Assembly (NCBI RefSeq): GCF_947258575.1
Contig: NZ_CAMYIV010000011.1
Coordinates: 186,001-250,000 of the forward strand
Direction: 5' to 3'
Origin: an uncultured Alcanivorax sp.
GTDB lineage: Bacteria > Pseudomonadota > Gammaproteobacteria > Pseudomonadales > Alcanivoracaceae
DNA: 64,000 bases
Below the pieces are notes generated by a model. The model had not been told where the DNA came from, searched no databases, and was given only the letters and a program-made list of their open reading frames with translations. Position 1 is the first letter of the stretch; each line of letters starts with the position of its first letter. Positions 60,143 to 64,000 of this stretch are shown here, piece by piece. Both the position numbers and the translations under genes were made by a program.

Positions 60143-60565
60143 ATGCCGGACGTGCTCAGTGAAAAGGCCCTGCTCGCCATGCCCGAGGCGGACTACATGA
60201 ATGACGCCCAGCAGGCATTTTTCCGCGCCCTGTTGCTGCGTCTCGCCAGGGACTGTGAACAGGAGCTGGCCAGTGCCAGGCAGGTATTACAGACCCCGCC
60301 CCAGTCGGACCCACTGGATGCGGCCGTGGACGAGGAGGCCTGCCGGCATCAATTGCGCTTTCTGGCCCGACGCCAGGGACTGCTGGAAAAAATCCGCCAG
60401 TCCCTGCGGCGTCTCAACAGCGGTGATTATGGCTACTGTGAGATCAGTGGTGAGCCCATCGGGCTGCGCCGATTACTGGCCCGCCCGACGGCGCAATATT
60501 GCGCCGAGGTGAAAACCCGGCTGGAAGAAAACGAAAGACACTATGCCCATTCACGAACCGGATAA
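60143..60565 (+). CDS. dksA2: DksA2: zinc-independent DksA paralogue
   Basis: A 140-residue secondary-channel regulator of RNA polymerase that replaces zinc-dependent DksA in zinc starvation. The coiled coil and its tip are in the middle (residues about 30-100; the usual DksA tip aspartates appear in [10 protein letters not shown]). The zinc finger keeps only two of four cysteines: [10 protein letters not shown] and QYCAEVK, so positions two and four are Ser and Val. This matches the Cys-Thr-Cys-Ala pattern of Pseudomonas DksA2. It is directly behind the Zur palindrome; AGGAGG precedes the ATG. Confidence 0.93.
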   Translation: MPDVLSEKALLAMPEADYMNDAQQAFFRALLLRLARDCEQELASARQVLQTPPQSDPLDAAVDEEACRHQLRFLARRQGLLEKIRQSLRRLNSGDYGYCEISGEPIGLRRLLARPTAQYCAEVKTRLEENERHYAHSRTG

Positions 60566-61793
60566 TTCCATGACTACCCAGCAAGCTGCTCCCGCACGCC
60601 AGCTACCCGTTACCGTGCTGTCGGGTTTCCTCGGCGCAGGGAAAACTACCGTCCTCAACCACATTCTCAACAACCGTGCCGGCCTGCGCGTGGCGGTGAT
60701 CGTCAACGACATGAGCGAGATCAATATCGACGCGGCGCTGGTCAGCAATGAGGTGTCCCTGAATCGTGCTGAAGAAAAACTGGTAGAAATGAGCAACGGC
60801 TGTATCTGTTGCACGCTGCGCGAAGACTTGCTGCTGGAAGTGACCCGGCTGTCCCGGGAAGGGCGCTTTGATTATCTGGTGATCGAATCCACCGGTATTT
60901 CCGAACCCTTGCCAGTGGCGGAAACCTTTACCTTTGAAGACGAAAACGGTGACAGTCTGTCCTCGGTGGCGCGGCTGGATACCATGGTCACCGTGGTGGA
61001 TGCAGTGAATTTCCTGCGCGACTACCGCAGTGCCCGCACCTTGCAGGAAGACGGTGAAAGTCTGGGAGAGGACGATCAGCGCAATGTGGTGGACCTGCTG
61101 GTGGAGCAGGTGGAATTCTGTGATGTGTTGCTGATCAGCAAAACCGACTTGGTCAGCGAGGCAGATTTGGACACGCTCACTGCCACACTGCGGCTGCTTA
61201 ACCCGGAAGCGCGCATTATCCCCATCAAGAATGGCATGGTGCCCCTGGACGCAGTGTTGGATACCGGTCTGTTCGATTTTGAAAAAGCCCAGCAGGCGCC
61301 GGGCTGGCTGAAGGAAATGCGTGGTGAACACTTGCCGGAAAGCGAGGAATACGGCATCAGCAGTTTCAGCTATGAAGCCCGTCGTCCTTTCCATCCACAA
61401 CGGTTCTGGGAATTTCTGCAACAGCCTTGGCCCTACGGCACGCTGCTGCGCTCCAAGGGCTTCTTCTGGCTAGCCAGCCGCCCGCAATTTGCCGGCAACT
61501 GGAGCCAGGCCGGCGAGATTGCCCACCATGGCCCGGCGGGTCTGTTCTGGAAAACCGTACCGGACCACAGCTGGCCCACGGACCCGGAATACCGCGCCAT
61601 GATCATGGAAAAGTGGCAGGAACCCTTCGGCGACATGCGCCAGGAGCTGGTGTTCATCGGCCACAACCTGCAACCGGAAGCTACCCGCCAGGCGCTGGAC
61701 GCCTGCCTGCTCACGGAAGAGGAAATGCTCGCCGGGAAGGAACTGTGGCAGCAACTGGAAGACCCGTTCCCGCAGTGGGAGATGGCCGGATGA
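60543..61793 (+). CDS. COG0523 (CobW/ZNG-type) GTPase metallochaperone
   Basis: G3E GTPase, thought to deliver zinc to target proteins in scarcity. Walker A is [15 protein letters not shown] (about residues 29-43), the metal site is [12 protein letters not shown] (CxCC), and the guanine motif is SKTD. The C-terminal CobW_C domain follows. The gene overlaps dksA2 by 23 bases if ATG 60543 is used, or starts at ATG 60570, four bases after it; no ribosome site decides between them. Its stop overlaps the DUF1826 start (ATGA). Confidence 0.92.
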   Translation: MPIHEPDNSMTTQQAAPARQLPVTVLSGFLGAGKTTVLNHILNNRAGLRVAVIVNDMSEINIDAALVSNEVSLNRAEEKLVEMSNGCICCTLREDLLLEVTRLSREGRFDYLVIESTGISEPLPVAETFTFEDENGDSLSSVARLDTMVTVVDAVNFLRDYRSARTLQEDGESLGEDDQRNVVDLLVEQVEFCDVLLISKTDLVSEADLDTLTATLRLLNPEARIIPIKNGMVPLDAVLDTGLFDFEKAQQAPGWLKEMRGEHLPESEEYGISSFSYEARRPFHPQRFWEFLQQPWPYGTLLRSKGFFWLASRPQFAGNWSQAGEIAHHGPAGLFWKTVPDHSWPTDPEYRAMIMEKWQEPFGDMRQELVFIGHNLQPEATRQALDACLLTEEEMLAGKELWQQLEDPFPQWEMAG

Positions 61794-62419
61794 TTGACGC
61801 AAAGACCTCGCCAAAGGCCTATGCCGCACCGGGCCTGGTGATGCGCGATGATGCCGGGGTGCTCGCCGATGTGATGATGGACCCGGTGCAGGTCTCTGTC
61901 TGGGATCGGCGCAGCCCTATCGATCAGCAGCTTGTGCAGCAGGCATGCAGGAAAAAACTGGCGGTAAAAAGCTGGCTGGATGTGAAAGATTTATCAGCTT
62001 CCATCGAATGCTCGCTGCCCGGTGAGGATTTCGCGCCACTGCGTGAGGACCTGGTGCTGCTGGCCGACATGATGGCCTGCCTGTTCGGTGCCACTGGTGT
62101 GGGCCTGCGGGTGACGGCCCTGGAAAAACCCATGTGCCCGCGCTTCCATGTGGATCGTATTCCCGTGCGTCTGCTGTGTACCTATGGGGGCCCGGGCAGC
62201 CAGTGGCTGCCGGCCCCGTCGGTGCCTGCCGGTCTGCTGGTGCCGGGCGTTGAGCAGGAGGGCCGCTATGCGGTTGATAGCGTGCAACAACTGCAGGCCG
62301 GTCAGGTGGCCCTGTTCAAAGGCGACACCTGGCGGGATAATCCGGGCTCGGGCGTGGTCCACCGGTCCCCGCCCGTGTCTCCCGGTCAGCAACGCTTGCT
62401 GGTCACACTGGATATATAG
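61790..62419 (+). CDS. DUF1826 protein of the zinc-starvation operon
   Basis: A 209-residue cytoplasmic protein; ATG 61790 overlaps the GTPase stop codon. The DUF1826 pattern includes [21 protein letters not shown] and [24 protein letters not shown], with His, Asp and Arg that could form a metal centre in a cupin-like fold. The family is found next to COG0523 and DksA2 genes under Zur, as in Pseudomonas. Its function in zinc homeostasis is unproven. Confidence 0.86.
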   Translation: MIDAKTSPKAYAAPGLVMRDDAGVLADVMMDPVQVSVWDRRSPIDQQLVQQACRKKLAVKSWLDVKDLSASIECSLPGEDFAPLREDLVLLADMMACLFGATGVGLRVTALEKPMCPRFHVDRIPVRLLCTYGGPGSQWLPAPSVPAGLLVPGVEQEGRYAVDSVQQLQAGQVALFKGDTWRDNPGSGVVHRSPPVSPGQQRLLVTLDI

Positions 62420-62427
62420 GAACTGTC

Positions 62428-62886
62428 ATGAGCCGCACCGACCGTATTCTCGCCAGCGCCGAACAGCATTGCCGCGAGCAGGGTGTGCGCATGACTCCGC
62501 AACGTCGTCAGGTGATGATGTTGCTGCTGACCCAGTCCGGCCCGCAGAGTGCCTACCAGTTACTGGACCAGTTCAAGACCCAGTACCAGAGCAACGCCCA
62601 GCCGCCCACCATCTACCGGGCGCTGGATTTTCTGGTGCAACAGGGGCTGGCCCACCGGCTCAGCTCCACCAACCAGTATCTGGCTTGCGATCACATCACC
62701 TGCCATCACGGTCACCAGGGCACCGTGTTCCTGCTCTGTGACGATTGCGGTGCCGTGCAGGAAACCCCCATGGCGGGGTCGGCCATCAGCGAGTTGCAGC
62801 AGAGCATCAACAGCCTGGGCTTCGTGACCCAGCAGAACCCCTTGCTGGAGGTTCATGGCCGCTGCGCGAACTGCAACGTGCATTAA
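62428..62886 (+). CDS. zur: Zinc uptake regulator Zur (Fur family)
   Basis: A 152-residue Fur-family repressor. The winged helix lies in the first 85 residues (MTPQRRQVMMLLLTQSG, PPTIYRALDFLVQQGLAHRL). The metal sites include ACDHITCHHGHQGT in the regulatory part and two CxxC pairs for structural zinc: LLCDDCGAV and GRCANCN near the end. Zur with zinc should bind the palindrome at 60109-60126 and repress its own operon. Confidence 0.93.
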   Translation: MSRTDRILASAEQHCREQGVRMTPQRRQVMMLLLTQSGPQSAYQLLDQFKTQYQSNAQPPTIYRALDFLVQQGLAHRLSSTNQYLACDHITCHHGHQGTVFLLCDDCGAVQETPMAGSAISELQQSINSLGFVTQQNPLLEVHGRCANCNVH

Positions 62887-62958
62887 AAAAGCAGGCAGCA
62901 CTTGTTTATAAACCCCCTATGGCGATAGCGGGGCGCGATTGTTTGCAATCTCTACCTT

Positions 62959-63085
62959 AGGAGCGTCGCTGGCGGCCCGATAAAAGACCAGGATCAAAGG
63001 CATTTTCACCACAGAGGGCACAGAGCACACAGAGAAAAAACCGTCTTTTCCTCAGTGATCTCTGTGCCCTCTGTGGTAAATCCGT
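62959..63085. repeat. CACAGAG inverted repeat, copy 2
   Basis: CCACAGAGGGCACAGAG (63009-63025) is exactly complementary to 63060-63076. The whole stretch parallels 9596-9722, from GTCGCTGGCGG through GATCAAA to the arms. It fills most of the zur-merC gap (62887-63194), which also has an AGCTTGAAGCTTGC tract (63148-63162) and no gene. Confidence 0.8.
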
Positions 63086-63194
63086 CTTTAAGATTTTGGA
63101 TTGAGCGCGTAGCAGTAGAACGGAACATTATCGAGGCGTTTTTTTCGCGTTGCAGCTTGAAGCTTGCTGTTTTTTAGAAAACCGGGAGACAACC

Positions 63195-63599
63195 ATGTCA
63201 CGTTTACGTCTGGATCAGGCGGCCATCGCCCTGTCCGGTTTGTGTATGATCCATTGTGTGGCCAGCGTCGCCGGGCTGTTTGCCATTGGCTTGCTGTCGG
63301 TGGTTGGTGGGGTGGATGAGCTGTTTCATCAGGCACTTCTGGCGTTGATTGTGCCGGTCAGTGTGCTCGCCATGGTGGTTGGCTATCGCCGACATCGTCG
63401 GCGTCGGGTGTTGTTGCCCGGCCTGGTGGCGCTGATGGTGCTGTGCCTGCTGACTGTTTTCGAAGCGGCGCTGCACGACACGCTGTGGGAACCGCTGCTC
63501 ACCAGCCTGGTCGGAATCTGTCTGGTTGCCACCCATGTGGCGAACATCCGGGCCTGCAAGGAATGTGAGAGTCACCATGAAGAAATTCGTACTGCTTGA
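63195..63599 (+). CDS. MerC-domain membrane protein
   Basis: A 134-residue inner-membrane protein with about four helices. The Cys pair in LCMIHCVASVAGLF (about residues 16-29) is the MerC metal-binding motif in helix 1. Stand-alone MerC proteins need not transport mercury; placed between zur and a DUF2796 gene, a role with zinc or another metal is more likely. GGGAG precedes ATG 63195, and it overlaps the next gene by 23 bases. Confidence 0.85.
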   Translation: MSRLRLDQAAIALSGLCMIHCVASVAGLFAIGLLSVVGGVDELFHQALLALIVPVSVLAMVVGYRRHRRRRVLLPGLVALMVLCLLTVFEAALHDTLWEPLLTSLVGICLVATHVANIRACKECESHHEEIRTA

Positions 63600-64000
63600 G
63601 AGCCTGGTCGGGTTATTGCTGTTGGCTGGCAATCCGGCTGTCGCCGCCGAGGTACATCAGCACGGCCTGGCCGAGGCGGCGGTGGTGGTGGAAGGGCAAA
63701 GCCTGACCGTCAGTTTCCGCGCGCCGCTGATGGATATTCTCGGCACCGAACAGCCGCCAGTGGATGCCGCCGCCCGGGTCCGTTACGAGGATCGTCTGAA
63801 ACAGGTAAGCGAACCGCAACCGTCCGCCCAGGCCGACTGCACACTCAGCCATGAAACCCGCACCGGAGTAGCAGTGCTGTTTCCGGATAGTCACCAGCAC
63901 GACCACGATCATGAGCATCATGCGGACGTGGAAGCGGAATGGACCTTTCAGTGTCAGTCCCCGGACAGGCTCACCGATGTCACGCTGCCGTTTCTGGCGA
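63577..64000 (+). CDS. DUF2796 periplasmic protein (3' truncated by the window)
   Basis: The first 141 codons are present. A signal peptide ends NPAVAA, then the DUF2796 start EVHQHGLAEAAVVVEGQSL. A histidine-rich stretch DSHQHDHDHEHHADVEAEW near residues 108-126 is a plausible zinc-binding site. In many gammaproteobacteria this family is co-located with zinc import genes. The remaining C-terminus lies beyond the window edge. Confidence 0.85.
   Translation, partial: MKKFVLLESLVGLLLLAGNPAVAAEVHQHGLAEAAVVVEGQSLTVSFRAPLMDILGTEQPPVDAAARVRYEDRLKQVSEPQPSAQADCTLSHETRTGVAVLFPDSHQHDHDHEHHADVEAEWTFQCQSPDRLTDVTLPFLA

Overview
The window looks like chromosomal DNA from a marine, lipid-using gammaproteobacterium, with Alcanivorax and its relatives as the best guess. 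This is inferred from gene content and not proven: a cis/trans fatty-acid isomerase, paired acyl-CoA dehydrogenases, a GMC alcohol dehydrogenase, a lipase with its dedicated foldase, a pel operon and a Zur/DksA2 zinc-economy operon. No rRNA, tRNA, complete insertion sequence, phage or CRISPR array was seen. Intergenic DNA carries several families of dispersed palindromic repeats.

Layout. 0.3-12.4 kb is mostly single metabolic and housekeeping genes: a CaiB/BaiF CoA-transferase, TrmH, a large exported protein of unknown role, an ETFB/METTL-like methyltransferase, a DegQ/MucD-type protease (TTG start), a crotonase, an NmrA-like reductase divergent from a LysR regulator and a thioredoxin-like protein, an MDR oxidoreductase and two divergent DoxX proteins. 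12.4-28.9 kb holds an acyl-CoA dehydrogenase pair in which one partner lacks both usual catalytic glutamates, cti, small conserved proteins, a nitroreductase, a probable subclass B1 metallo-beta-lactamase, Hsp20, dodecin, a DeaD-type helicase, a membrane-anchored beta-helix protein and a GMC oxidoreductase. 29.2-42.0 kb carries an HNH protein and then a tightly overlapping pelABCDEFG operon, in which PelB is made as two proteins. 42.4-50.4 kb has a DUF3080 lipoprotein-like gene, a giant bacterial alpha-2-macroglobulin and a ferritin-like metal-dependent hydrolase. 50.4-56.2 kb has a striking nested-hairpin element, an MFS pump and a lipase/TetR/foldase locus with two matching operator palindromes. 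56.3-64.0 kb has an outer-membrane barrel, a HAD phosphatase, an AGCS symporter, a TraB/GumN protein, and a zinc-starvation operon (dksA2, COG0523 GTPase, DUF1826, zur) behind a perfect 18-bp Zur-like palindrome, followed by MerC and a truncated DUF2796 gene.

How the genes work together. The pel genes encode c-di-GMP-controlled synthesis (PelD/E/F/G), periplasmic processing (PelA) and export (PelB/PelC) of a cationic exopolysaccharide. The lipase, foldase, acyl-CoA dehydrogenases, crotonase, CoA-transferase and GMC enzyme fit growth on lipids or hydrocarbons, and cti fits solvent-stress remodelling of the membrane. The Zur operon lets transcription control and zinc allocation continue when zinc is scarce. 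Start codons were moved from the longest reading frame wherever a Shine-Dalgarno sequence or signal peptide decided the matter.
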